Origin: Auanema rhodensis
Lineage: Eukaryota; Nematoda; Chromadorea; Rhabditida; Rhabditidae
Length of the DNA: 64,000 nt
Reading direction: 5' to 3'
Assembly: GCA_964057225.1 (NCBI GenBank)
Contig: OZ059898.1
Location: 9,238,001-9,302,000 of the forward strand
Shown piece after piece: positions 36,601 to 48,783 of this stretch. A model generated the notes under the pieces. It was not told where the DNA came from, did not search any database, and saw nothing but the letters and a program-made list of their open reading frames with translations. Each line of letters opens with the position of its first letter. The first letter of the stretch is position 1. Made by a program: the position numbers and the translations under genes.

Positions 36601-39600
36601 CAACTTCAACTTACATCTTCGGGGCTGGCCTTTGCAAGAATGCGCTAAGCAAATCTATAGGGAAGGGGAAGATAATTGTTGAATTTTTCTCAGCTCTGCA
36701 ATGTTCTCAAATATAAAATTTGAACATCTTAGGTTAAACCCACGATATTGAATTTAAGGTTTGTAAATATCGTAATTGAATTGCTGATGGTGATTGGGCA
36801 ATTACTTCGGCTGCTTCCTTGAGAGCACGAGAAGCTTTCTGCTCTCCTTCAGCAACAATGACCTAAAGAAGAGTGATTACAAGTTTGCCGGTTAAAATAG
36901 ATTTTCTGAAGTAATTACCTTTGCCCTTGCTTCACGAGCAGCTTCAGCTTCTGCAGCCATAGCTCTCTGCAATTGGACTGGCAGACGAACGTCTTTCACT
37001 TCAACTCGTTCTACCTTCACTCCCCAAGGCTCTGTGGCTTCATCGAGAGTTGTCTAAAAATTATTTACTGTCATTCGTTTATGGAATATCAAATCGTTTT
37101 AAATGATCAAATTTTAACCTGCATTTGATGAGAAATAGCTTCGCGATCAGATAACATTTCAGCTAATGTCTTTGTACCCAAAATATTACGAAGAGTTGTT
37201 TGTGCTAAAAGTTTAGTTGATCTAGCCGCATCCTCCACATTGGTAACCTATAAATTAAAGAATTATTGACTATTATTCATAAACTTTTAATAAAAGTTGA
37301 TAAACAAAATAAAATTTAGGTTTTTACCGAAATCGTGGCATTAGAAATGCGAAAATATACAACAGCATCTACAGCAACCGTCACAGAATCTTTCGATAAA
37401 ATCTGTAAATTCATTGAATTTGTGATAAATAAAACTAAAAATAATCACTTCTTGAGGCGGCACTTCAAAGGAAAGCACACGTAAATCAACTTTTCGATAC
37501 GTATCAATACAAGGAACAATCAAAAAAATTCCTAAAATAATATTTTGATATACTTTTAAGGATTTTGGCTTATACCTGGTCCTTTTGCGCCTCCAGGCAT
37601 TAATCTACCAAGTCGAAATATAACTGCTCGTTCATATTCTTGAACTACCTAAAGCAAAATCAGATTTTTCTCATAATTAAAATAAAAATATAACAAACCT
37701 TAATACACATACAAGCCGATATGGGAAGAGTAACAAAGATAAGCAAGTAAGAGAGAATAGTGAGAATCCACCCGCAGACACCAAACTCATTTTGAATATT
37801 TGCTGAAATAAAAAAAATTATTTTACATATTTAATTAATTAATTTCAGATTTATCTTACAAATCTAAATATTTTACATAAAGGATTCTTATGTCTTATGT
37901 CTTATATATTTACCTCAGAATCGTTCTTTTCAATCAAAACACTAAAATTCATCAAATATTTCTCATTGAAAAGTTATGAGGTTCAAAGATTTTTCTTCAA
38001 ACTTTTTATATATTTGGCTCTTCAAAACGTATATTTGTTTTTTCCTCGAAAAAACCAATAATTTCCTAAAAATTTGATGCAAATTCCAAGACGTCTACGT
38101 AAATAAATCTTCCAACTTCACTTTTGACAAAAAAAACTCAAAATGATATAAGAAGGTTTTTCTTCTTGGAAGATATTCAAACAGAAAGGGAAATAAGAGT
38201 TTACTCTTGAGCTGTTCTTCATAATTTGATTTGAAAAATCGTGTTCAGTTTCTTCAAGATAGTGATGAATAATATAATATTAAATAAATTTAGAATATGT
38301 CTGTAGTTATTTCGCTGTCATTAGTCAGCTTTTGGCTAAAATATTAATGGCTTACACGTAGTTTACCCTGAATCGAACCTTTTTCTTTCTCTCTCTCTCT
38401 TTCTATTTCTCTATCTCTCTCTTTATCTCTGGATGTTTCTATGTTTCTATTTCATTCCTTGTACAGCTTCATCTTTTGATAAATATCACTCCATTTCTTT
38501 AGTTTATTTGAATTCTCTTCTAATTCTATTCTCTAGTTTTAAATAGTTGTTGAAGGGTAAATGAAATTATATGTCTAAATGAATATATATTTCAGTATTT
38601 GACAAACGAAAAGTCAAAAAAGATGTCAAAAATTTCTTTTATAAGTTCATATTTCAAACAGAAAATACAATTTGTTAAGTTAATTGTATTAATAGTTAAA
38701 ACCATTTTAACTATCCCTTAACTATATTATTTAAAATAAATATTTTCTGTTATTTTAAATTGATTGTTTTATATTTCATAAAAGTCCATATTCTCACGTA
38801 TACATGAATATATGTACATAGATAGATAGACAGATAGATAGATATATGTTAGAATTCTATAAGATATGTCTAATAATAAAAAATTCTTTAAGGGCAGATG
38901 AGAGAGTGAGCTTTGTTTATTCTCACCTGGAACAAGATTGAATTTCCTTGGATCCTTTTTAGAACTTCGACTACTTTCACGAGCCTTCATAACAGTTATG
39001 ATGATAGTTTATATCCACGTACCAATTAGCAATTGTGGATAATTAAGATAATTCTTTGATAAAATATTGGATATACGTATAGAAAAATATGAATAACTTA
39101 TATAGTAATAGAAAAAAATCTTTAAATGAATAAAAGAAATGGATTTAGGGAACTAATAGTTTAGTTAGATATTTAAGACCAGAACTAGTCAGTTACTTTG
39201 TCTGTGACGGTGGTCCTAGAACGAAAAAATTGAAAGGGCATCGAGCTGAGAGAGAGAGAGTAGTCCAAATGAATGGATGTAGGGAAGATATCAAATATCG
39301 TTTTAGAGAAATTTGTGAATATAATGCTTATGAGAGAGAAAAAGAGATAAAGTGGTGAAAGAAGGAGTAGAATATCGAAGGAAATTACAAGATACAAGAG
39401 AACAAGAAAGAAAGTATTAAGAGAGAATTGATTATATTACCAAGAAAAAAATAAAATGAAAAGACAGATGATGTGCAGGTTGGTTACTTTAGTGGTTAAA
39501 TGAGAAGAAAAGATTTCAATTTTCATCAAATGTACGTCTTTTTCTATTTGCAATAATGAGAAAGAAAATGAAAAAAAAAATAATAATAAAAAATATTAAA

Positions 39601-41975
39601 ATGTTCTATTTTGAAAAATGGTTAAAGATCTAATTTAAAACATAGATCAATGATTTCTTTTTGGTCTTAGATAACTTTTAATATCTCTTCGTCAACTTCT
39701 TTTGCTTCAAAAGGATTTTAAGCATTGAAAGAAGGAGAGTGAGAAAAGTGAAAGAGAGTAAGGGTGAGCGCCTTAGGGCTCAATCAAGTGAAGCAGTCGG
39801 AACATAGAGAGAACAAGAAAGGAAGAGAGAATGAGGGATGTTAGATGAGATCCGGTAAACGTTTATATGCCTTATTCACTGCCATTGGACGGTTTTGCTC
39901 CTTTCAAGTTTATTGTGTTTTATACAAGTGTAGGGAAATACAAGATAAATGGGATTATATTCTTTCTTTTCTTTGAACACATCCTTATACTATATTATTT
40001 TATTTTTTTATAAATATAAATATATTTCAATTTTACTCCAATTTATATTTAGAAAAATAGAATTTTATTTTGAAGGATTAGATAGAAATTTAAAAAAATA
40101 TATATTTTTAACAATTCTAATGGATTATACATAAGCTAACTATATATACATACATATAGTTAGTTTTTTATACTTATATATAAAGTTTATAAAAATTAAA
40201 CTAACCATCTTGAGAAATATAGGCTGGAAGCGGACTAAACTTATATTGTGATGGAGGTGGATTAGAAAATTTTCTAGTTTCGATCATTTTTAAAATATAT
40301 GTCAATAACTGAATATTAGTAAAAAAATAACATAATTTAAAAATATTTTGTGGAAATAGTTCTGAAAAATCGTTTTATATACCAAATCTTGAAAATATGA
40401 GATTCAGCTGAATTTTGTATAAACTCTAAAGTGAAATTCCGAATGAATACCAGATGTTAAAGCTTTAAATTTGATTTTTGTTCAGCTTTAAGATCAAAAA
40501 GAAAATAATATTTTACAATTAGTTTAAAAAATATTCAAAAAAATTTAAAAAATAAATATTTTAGTGATAAAGGAAAGAAAAATGATTTCGGAAAATCTGT
40601 ATTCGACTAGGGTCACAACTCTTTGGTGACTTTACATAAAAGCTCAGTGAATGAAAAAGACGTATTACTCCAAAGCTTGTTGCTCCATAAAGCCTTCTAT
40701 TCTCAAAATGTCTCCGTTTAAAAAAAATATTTATTTCCTATAACTATATAGTCTGTTAAGGAATATTTTATATATAAGGATGTGTTCAAAATAAAAGAAA
40801 AATGTTTAGGTAAGGTTTTTTCATTTATTAACAGCTTTTGAGATAAATAAAAGATTGGCAAATAAAGAAAGATTATATGGCAGATTATCTTATTAGCTAG
40901 CTTTAATTCAGATTCAAGAATCTTAGAAATAAAATATATGAATAAGAATAGTATAGGAGGGAGGAGAAATAGAGTTGAAAACAAAAAGTAAAGTAGTTTA
41001 GGTGGCATCGAAAGAATTAGATTATAGTATTGAGATATGTATGTATGTTCAAGAGCAAAGAAGAGTATGCCGTCATGTATGAAAGTGTTAGCTCTTAAAA
41101 CCTAAAAAGGATAGGGAAGAATCGAGATTCGTCGCTCATAAACTAGATAAGTTGAAGCTTCCTTATCTTAGACTTGTTTGTGAACCGAAATATACTTGAA
41201 AATAGTTAAAATGAAAAAAAAACAAGAAGGAAGTATAGTTTTGGACCAAATCTCATCAAATATTTCTTCAAAACATTACATAATACAAGAATATTTTTGA
41301 ATGTTTGTTTCACAAAAAGTTATTTTAGTTATATCAATACAAAAAAAAATTTCAAAAATAACCGAATTTTGAATATTAAACTCTTTTTTCTGATTACCTT
41401 CCGGTTGTTGAGCCTCAGCATCTTTATCTTCCGGTTCTTTTTCATTTGATTTTTTCAAATCTTCATCGTCAGTATCATCAGATTTTCCAGATATTATTGA
41501 TTTGTTCTATAGAAAGAAGAAAAGATCACTTTCAATAATAAGCAAATGTGAGAAGCCATATGTGCCAAAAATATAATTTATATAAATATAAATATATAAT
41601 TAAATAATCTCAGAATATATATATATATTATTAATATTTAAAACAATGAAAAAGATTGTGAAATAATTCAAAAATAATATGAAATTATCGCTAATTGCTG
41701 TGCAGAAAGTGAGTTGTATGCGTGATAATCAGCAATGTGTGTTTGGCACAAACCTCTTCAAACTGACTTAAGGTTTGCATTGCCATTGTCTCAACCTCAT
41801 CACTGCTAGTAGATAGTAAATCATCATCATCTTTACTGGAAGATGAAGGTAGCATTGCTCCTTCTTGCCCCCCCGACGTTCTTGATGTAACACTCATACG
41901 GTCAGCCAATCGTGTTTCTACACGACTTCCACTACCGTTTGAAGAAAGTGATACAACAGAGTTTCGTGCTGACAT
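30946..41975 (-). CDS. mec-2: MEC-2 stomatin-like protein, long-tail isoform
   Basis: One isoform assembles cleanly from 14 exons: 41754-41975, 41398-41506, 37699-37802, 37576-37648, 37449-37531, 37328-37402, 37119-37247, 36919-37053, 36744-36862, 36615-36695, 35953-36064, 35757-35845, 33853-33938 and 30946-33605. That is 1358 residues. The N-terminus [14 protein letters not shown], the hairpin membrane segment [15 protein letters not shown], the stomatin/prohibitin domain and the tail motifs [17 protein letters not shown] and [20 protein letters not shown] closely follow C. elegans MEC-2. MEC-2 forms oligomers, binds cholesterol and boosts the MEC-4/MEC-10 touch channel. Exon 30946-33605 adds an 886-residue charged tail. 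The donor after 36744 is GTGGGT. Alternative first and last exons are listed separately. Confidence 0.95.
34228..34261 (-). other. mec-2: Possible 34-base stop-introducing cassette exon in mec-2
   Basis: It is flanked by CCTATAG and GTATGT. Spliced after the exon ending at 35757 (phase 2) it reads eight residues and then TGA. It could switch off the long tail. Only splice-site quality supports it. Confidence 0.25.
36460..36526 (-). other. mec-2: mec-2 alternative short last exon
   Basis: A 67-base exon follows an acceptor (TTGCAGCTTTAG) and joins in phase with the stomatin exon ending at 36615. It encodes [20 protein letters not shown] and two serines before TAA. Used with the first exon at 41975 it would give a 398-residue stomatin without the long tail, similar in layout to ordinary stomatins. 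Confidence 0.5.
36615..37802 (-). other. mec-2: MEC-2 stomatin core exons (shared by all isoforms)
   Basis: Eight short exons from 37802 down to 36615 encode the membrane hairpin and the whole stomatin domain, from [20 protein letters not shown] to [10 protein letters not shown]. Key stretches are [19 protein letters not shown], the lipid-facing segment after the hairpin, and [20 protein letters not shown] near the end of the domain. Entry is in phase 1 at 37802, so any 5' exon ending one base into a codon fits. Exit at 36615 is in phase 2. Confidence 0.95.
38927..38990 (-). other. mec-2: mec-2 alternative first exon (MKARESS...)
   Basis: An ATG-initiated 64-base exon encodes [20 protein letters not shown] plus P. 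It ends in phase 1 at a GTGAGA donor, exactly the phase needed to enter the stomatin core at 37802. The basic, serine-rich leader differs from every other mec-2 leader here. Confidence 0.7.
40206..40287 (-). other. mec-2: mec-2 alternative first exon (MIETRKF...)
   Basis: An 82-base exon encodes 27 residues beginning [17 protein letters not shown] and ends in phase 1 at a GTTAGT donor, matching the stomatin core. It would bypass both 41754-41975 and 41398-41506. Confidence 0.7.
41398..41506 (-). other. mec-2: mec-2 exon N2, entry point for phase-0 leaders
   Basis: A 109-base acidic/basic exon ([19 protein letters not shown]) enters in phase 0 and leaves in phase 1 into the stomatin core. It is the only exon found that accepts the phase-0 leaders at 41754, 48541, 52716 and 54524. 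Confidence 0.85.
41754..41975 (-). other. mec-2: mec-2 first exon of the canonical MEC-2 type
   Basis: It encodes 74 residues beginning [18 protein letters not shown] and containing [20 protein letters not shown]. This is the leader I recognise from C. elegans MEC-2 in touch neurons. It ends in phase 0 and joins exon 41398-41506. An AATGCAT core (minus strand, 42380-42386), the core of UNC-86/MEC-3 sites, lies about 0.4 kb upstream, but a seven-base match is weak evidence. Confidence 0.9.
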
Positions 41976-43471
41976 GATGTAGACGGAATATTACAGGATG
42001 ATGGAACAGTAACTGAATACAGCTATTCCTGCTTGCTTCAGTAAAATACTTAACTCTATTTCGAATAAATATTTTAGATGAAAATCAATATAAATATTAA
42101 TTGAATTTGAAGCTAAACCTATAGTTAGTTTGGGAAAAAAAGGTGTAAATCGATCTTCTGTAGGTTAAAACCTTTTTTTATCTATAGAATTGAGATAGTG
42201 AAAGAAGCAGATGAAGAAACTAAAGCAGGATGGACGAACTAAATAGGAAATAGTTGGGTTAGTTGAATAGCTCAAGAGCATCTTTCAAGCAGATGTCTGA
42301 TTTCAAATGTATGAAAATGGTTCTTCTGAATGTCAATGTAACTGTCGTTATGAGAACGAAGTAGATTAAGAAGCATACCATGCATTGAGGTCATCGGTTG
42401 CTTGTCCCTCTAAGAATCTACACATCTTATTCATTCTTTCTCTGTATATCTCATTGTCTGTTAGTTCAAATACTATGGTTATTCTTCCCACTACGACTAT
42501 CTCTAATGTAGCCATCATTTTCACCCATCATCATCAATTCATACATTAGTATGGATGATCTTTTTCTTTTTCATTCTCTTTCTCTTCTATCTTCCAGATG
42601 TTTCTCTGAGTCCATTTTCTCTTTCTCACTCAGTCTCTGCAGTAATCCTCATGTTTCATTCGAGCAGGCAAGTATAGGGTCTTGCCAGCTCTTTCTTATC
42701 TGACGTAAGAACATCCTTCTTTGCCATTTACAGCATCTAGTTGTCTTCTGTTGATGTCAAATAGTGATGTCTGCGATATGGTAGAAATCAAGAATACATT
42801 AAGCTTTTCCAGTATAATAACATTCAGTTCAAGTTGGTCATATTATTTATGTGAAATATTATGTTTATAGTTAAGTAATTTCTAGTTATTAGTCAGTTTA
42901 TATCTATTTCAAGATTATTTTATTAATTTTTACATAGAAATAAGTATTTCTATATCTGTGTGTTATAATAAAGATTCCCTGATGTTTTAACCATTTCAAT
43001 ACCCTTTATATACATATAACATGATTGTCTCACTATTTTTCTCAAATATGTATATATAACTATGGATATATGTATGTATAAGATGTAATGAATGTTCAAA
43101 AAATAAGAAAAACTCAAAATGAGAAAAGAAATATCTGAATGTATAAAAGAGGATTTATTATGAAAAGCGAAAGTTAGATAGAATATGAAAAATGAAAATT
43201 CAGCCATATGTCAGAGCAATTAATAACAGATTTTTTACATTTATGTTACTGACTGACATTATTTGATCGTTCAAATCTTTCAAAATAAATACTTTAATAT
43301 ATAATAATAATAATATATAAATATTATAAATAATAGTTTGAAAGATTAAGACAAAACTTAAAAGTCATTGCTTTTTCATTCACAAAACTCTTTATCTATG
43401 TATAGAAAACAATTAAAGAATACATGATGTACTTGGTACTTGATGAAAGAACTTTAAAGGATAGTGTGTGT

Positions 43472-43552
<81 letters not shown>
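43472..43552. repeat. (AG)n microsatellite
   Basis: About 80 bases of almost pure AG dinucleotide lie in a mec-2 intron. Translated, it produces spurious Leu-Ser strings. Confidence 0.95.
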
Positions 43553-43555
<3 letters not shown>

Positions 43556-45883
43556 TCAAATATTTCAACTTTTTATTTTTTATAAATAAATATGACAAGA
43601 TTTAGTCAAATATTTATATAAACGAGGGATTAACTATAAGAACAGTTAATACTATAATAACTAATAACTGTCGTAAATTTTCAATAAATATGTAAATACA
43701 TATGTATATACATATATATCCATCTATCTATCTATCTATCTATCTATATATATTGCAATTTTAAATAGAAAAGGAATCATTTTATAAACATTCCCAAATT
43801 CATACCCCCCCCCCTCTCTCTTTAGCCCTTTTCATTCATTTCACTTTTGAAAAAATAATAATAAATTTTTATTATAATATAAGTATTATTAATATATAGT
43901 TTATATATGTTTTTTTTCAAGAAATCAATCTTCTTGAAAGGCTCATAATTTATAAAAAAACTTCATCCACATAGCTTGGAAAGATTACACAAAGCTTGAA
44001 GAATTATTATATTATTCCAATTTAACTTGGCCGAAACCTCATTATATCATGAGTACTTTTATCAGAAAAATCATCGGAAAAGCATAAATTAGCGAGTTGT
44101 TGCTAAGGAATCATTTCATATTCAGGACGAGAAATTACATTGTATTTCATCTTATATGAACTGAGAAACAGATTACTATTTCAAATAGTCTTCTTCTTCT
44201 ATAACTTGAAAATTCAATATAATACTTCATGTAATTTGATAGTAATTTTATTTTTTTATAAATAAATTTCATCTTTCATTTATAAAGTTCTCTTTTCAAA
44301 TACAATATTATATTAAAATTTATGAGAAAATTATTTGAAATAATCATTCAAATCATATCAATTTCCGTCAAATTATTATATAAAAACAAGTTGACTAAAA
44401 ACAATAATGAAAATGAGAAGTTTTAATAAAATATTTCGAAAAGAGTTAGAATAATAAAACATTTTCTCACGAAAAGTATAAGAAATTCAAGAAGAACATG
44501 ATGTTTCAAGTATGTGACTTCAAATTTTCTCAAAGTTTTCATTTATTTATAAAGAAACATGGTTAAATATTTATCTGTCACCTTTCAAATCCTTAAAAGG
44601 GTTTTGTTTTAGAAGGCGAGAGACTAATAAAATGTTGTTATTACTTGATGTTTTTCAAAATCCTCTTCAATGAAGTATTCAAATTACAAATAGATAAGTA
44701 TGAGTCAAAAAAAATAAAATATTTTTATAATATAAACAATGGTTTTTTTAATTAAACAAAAATATTTTTCATTATAAAACTTTCTGAAAAATTATTATGA
44801 GAACATATTGAATTCAATAGAATATTTCAAAGCAAAATGTATATTATACATAGTATATGTATGTATGTACATATGTATATATATATTTTATAAAAATAAA
44901 AAAGAAAAAGATAAAAGATAAAAGAAAGATATATATATATATATATAGAAATATATTTTAAAAACTATAATTTTGAATGTGTACTACTTGAACTTCATGA
45001 TCTTCACATAAAGATAGATTGTATGGAATATGAACAAAGCAAAAAACTATATGTGAATGCTCAATATTCAATTCTATGTCCAATTTAATATTTTTTTGTC
45101 TTTTGAAATTCCGGTTCAGATGAAGTAATATATGTAAGATTTTTTAATTTTTTTACTAAAAATTGTTGTTGCCTTTCATAGAACACGCTTATTTGCTCCT
45201 TATTAGAGAATAATTTGTTTCCTTAAATTAAAAAAGAAAAATTTGTAGAGTTTTACACAATGTTTTTTGGTGGTTGATTGACACCTTAAAGCAGACGAAC
45301 TAATGTCAGAAAAGCGAAGATCGAAGCCTTGGAAAAGACTGAGGATCACTCAATGTTTAATAAATATTTTTCGGATATGTTTGAAATAAACAAATACAAT
45401 TATTAGGAAAATTTTCAATGATCTTTGTGGTTGTCAAGATGTTGAGAATATTTTCTGCCATCTCCTCTGGGAGCTTTTTTCGATTTTATAAAACTAACTG
45501 TGTTTGATGCTGATTGAACTAATTTGGAATCTTCAAACGAAGAAAATTTCAGTGAAGATCTTTCATTAATTGACTTGGACAAAAATTTAAAGAAAGTTTT
45601 CACTCTATTCAACCATCAAGTTTTGCATAAACTTTAACTTTAGATTTTCTGTTCAATCGGAAACGAAATTCTAAAAAAATTCAAAATTTGAACAAAATTT
45701 CAAGGAAATTGTTAATGTTATAGCTGAGCATTTAAAGAATAGAAAAAACTCAAGACAATGGTTATAATAATGAAAGGGAAGTCGGAAACAACTTAGGTCG
45801 TAGTCCGAAGTCTAATGTCAAATTTCTTACGAAATTTCTTTTATTTACACAACAAACTATATATATATATATATATATATACA

Positions 45884-45929
45884 TATCTATGTTATATATA
45901 TAGATATAAATATATATATAACATAGATA
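45884..45929. repeat. Perfect AT-rich inverted repeat
   Basis: TATCTATGTTATATATATA at the left is mirrored by TATATATATAACATAGATA at the right with a short loop, able to form a cruciform or hairpin. It lies inside a mec-2 intron and has no terminal duplications suggesting a transposon. Confidence 0.75.
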
Positions 45930-46147
45930 TAAGTAAATTCCTTTAAGTTTGAGGATTGTTTAACGTACGAAACGTCAAGTTGCTCAGAAAGTGGTTGAAC
46001 TACTTAAATTATCGGCTGCCACTCGTAATAGATCTTTATGGAGAAATAATAAATGCAATATGTATGTATATGATCAACACATCAACAGCAAAATAAATAA
46101 TCACTTTTACTCTTTTTAACCGTAAAAAGGCAAAAAATATCGCTTAC

Positions 46148-46418
46148 CTGACAATAGATCTATGCGTTGTCCCGAAAATTTGCCAATCATGGCGGCTGCC
46201 TCAAATATACTAGGTGGCGTGGGTTTCTTTGGTACTGATCTTAACTTGGCTTCAACTTCTTTCATTCTTTCACTAATACTCCTTTTGCGACTCATAGCTC
46301 CACCGGCACTACTGCCGACTGATAAACTACTCATCTTACGTGGAGCCAAAGGAGAAGTTGACGACGTCAGCTCATCTGATGGTAATAAGCATGACGTTAC
46401 TTCAAGTTGACCATCCAT
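46148..46418 (-). other. mec-2: mec-2 alternative first exon (MDGQLEV...)
   Basis: A 271-base exon encodes 90 residues. It begins MDGQLEVTSCLLPSDELTSS, continues with a Ser-rich segment and a basic stretch (MSRKRSISERMKEVEAKLRS), and ends in phase 1 at GTAAGC. The GC-rich flank at 46640-46760, with a GGGCGTGG box at 46747-46754, is probably its promoter or 5' UTR. Confidence 0.72.
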
Positions 46419-47929
46419 AGATTATGTTATTTGTCAGAAATAAGTTGAGTAATGAAATAGATGAAGTTGTTATGATAGAATAACCAAGAGGTTTTCCGAA
46501 ATTTCTTCTTCTTCGTATGAAAGATATAACTTTTATATATTGAATGAATATCTTCGTAGTCCAAATAACCAATAAGAAATAGAAAATAAATGATGCGCTT
46601 TAGAGAGTAGTATCGATAATGACAATGATGATGATGATGAAAACGAGATCGTTGTACAGCCTGCCCCTCCGGAATCCGGAGAGCGTACACGACGTCCCTA
46701 GGCTACACCGACTCGAAGCCGAAGCTTTCAACTCCTTTTCTCCAGGGGGCGTGGCTAAACCAAATATCCGGAACTATTCATTTTCTTTTGAAATAATTAT
46801 TTTTTAAGAATCAAGTAATAGTATATATCAATTGAAATCACCTAACATTCAAAATTTTTTTTTTCAAATATTATCTGAGTTAATAGAGAAGAATTGAATT
46901 AAGTTATTCAAAAAGAAAATAAAATTGAAAAGCTTCATATGAATTTGTAGTTGTCGTGATTGAAAGCAAGATTGTTGCACCTCAGTAAATAGATAATCAT
47001 CTTTCTTTGAAAACTTTGAAGAAAATATCTTGATAAAGCTTCAAATGAATAATACTTATGCTTAACTTACTTATGCTGACTATATCATGAACAAGCATAA
47101 TTAAGAAATTCAATATACATTTTTTCTTTTTTTGGTGATTTATTCATATAGTATCTTATAATATATTTCCTTAAACATATTCCTTCATCCATTAAGGGAT
47201 CTGCATAGTTGAGGCTGATTGATCATCAATTAGAGTCTAAGAAGCAACTAAGTCCAAGTTCTGACTCAATTTATATCTCAAAAGTAGAATTTTCTCAACA
47301 GTCCAGATACAAGTTGTAAGTTTTAAATATTTGTTCTTTTCAAAAATATATTAAACATATTGTTTTGAAACAATTTGTTGTAATAAATAAAATAAAAACT
47401 TTTTCTTGTTTTTTATATTTTCAAAAAAAAAAATTTAATTGAACTGTTGTTATATTTAATAAATTTAATTTATTTAATATTGTAGTAGAAAAATTATGTC
47501 ACGAATGAATTCCTTTAGAAACTATAAACTCAAAATAAATTGTGTAAAATGTTTTGATGAAAAATTGAAAAATCATGAATAGATATGAGGAATTAATGTG
47601 AAAATAAGTTTTATAAGAATATTCATATTCAAATATATATATTTCTATATAATTTTATAAAATATAAAGTATTTGTAAGATTTTTTAAATTTTATTATAT
47701 AAATATATATATATATATTTATATTTATAATAATAATAATGATTATATAAAATATTTGTTCAATTTAAATTTCAAAAAAAAAAAGAAAATAATTGCCAGT
47801 TTTAGATTTTAACATAAGAATACTACTTATTTTATTTTTATTTATAATAAAAGTTTGTTTCTAAGGACATTTCTAATAAACTTATATTTCAATTAGAACA
47901 ATAGAATATTTATAAATATTTGAACTCAC

Positions 47930-47953
47930 GCTTCTTTGGTTGTTTTCCTTTAG
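47930..47953 (-). other. mec-2: 24-base microexon of mec-2
   Basis: Acceptor TTTTTTCCAG and donor GTGAGTTC bound exactly 24 bases, phase 1 in and phase 1 out, encoding KGKQPKK. It can be inserted between a phase-1 leader further upstream (51019 or 52385) and the core without changing frame. It would add a lysine-rich patch just before the membrane segment. Confidence 0.5.
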
Positions 47954-48540
47954 CTGGAAAAAACCGGAAATTTTCCGTTCTTATATTCGGAAGATCAACC
48001 ACCATCGAACCCGATCGAGCATTGATCTGGATACTAGGTAATAAAGTACACAGAAATTACGAGATAAAACAGGAAAAAATCTTATATATATATGATTATA
48101 TTGAGAAATTATTATTTTATTTTTTAAAAAAATTAGATGAGTTGAGAAAAACGCCTGCAATCTCATATAGTAGATCAGAAAAAGAAATTGTTCAACATTC
48201 TTCGTTCAAAAACAATAGTATGAAATCAACTTTGCTTCTTTAACTAAATTTAGAAATTAGTTTACTTACAACTTTTAAATTACTCAAAATAATGAAAAAA
48301 TACTAATATAATGCTTGAGCTTAACTTCTAAAAATAAAATTTCTTTTGAATTGATTGGAAAAAGTTATAAAAAAATTTATATTATAGAATCAATCTAATT
48401 CTTTGATTGAATTGAATTGAATTTATTTGTAAATTATGAGAGTTGTTGGGCAACAATCAATTTTCACTTAGAACGAGAGAACTCTTGGGGATGATGCTGG
48501 ATGACATGAGATGCTTGGGTTTAGAAAACAAAACACTTAC

Positions 48541-48558
48541 CGTTTTAGTTGTTGCCAT
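48541..48558 (-). other. mec-2: mec-2 alternative first exon (MATTKT)
   Basis: An 18-base coding part, ATG to ACG, is followed by a perfect GTAAGTG donor. It ends in phase 0, so it fits exon 41398-41506. The 5' flank contains a 67-codon upstream open frame (48580-48783) that I take as 5' UTR. Confidence 0.5.
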
Positions 48559-48783
48559 GATTCGAGTTTCAGGCTTAATTCAGAACAACTCAAATATTAG
48601 AAATTGGTAGAAAAGAGCCGACGTCACTCTGACAGCATTTTGAATATCTCTTTTTTCGTTCTGCTTTTCTCTTTTCACCAAAAGTGTCTCCAAGGGATTT
48701 AGTCTTCGAGGTCCAGCAGTGGACAAGACTGACAACTGGCTCGTTTTGGATGAAGAGAAACAGTGTTTAAACTTGAGATTCAT

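Larger units (their letters stand above)
42000..46147. other. Large mec-2 intron and promoter block
   Basis: This is about 4 kb with no exon I can defend. It includes a long (GA)n tract, GATA-type and TA repeats, and a 65-codon open frame (minus, 45415-45612) without an ATG start that is too weak to call. Confidence 0.45.

Noticed and set aside
43413-43598. Open frame of Leu-Ser repeats
   Set aside because: It is the translation of the (AG)n microsatellite.
45415-45612. 65-codon minus-strand frame, possibly another mec-2 leader
   Set aside because: It has no in-frame ATG at its 5' end. A GTTAGT donor in phase 0 exists, but without a start or a good acceptor it does not meet the standard of the other leaders.
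45884-45929. Inverted repeat as a transposon end
   Set aside because: No internal open frame, no second copy in the window and no target-site duplication. Simple TA-rich palindromes are common in this DNA.
46619-46807. Plus-strand 62-codon open frame starting with a Met run
   Set aside because: The start is an ATG microsatellite and the rest is antisense to the GC-rich promoter/5' UTR of the mec-2 exon at 46418.
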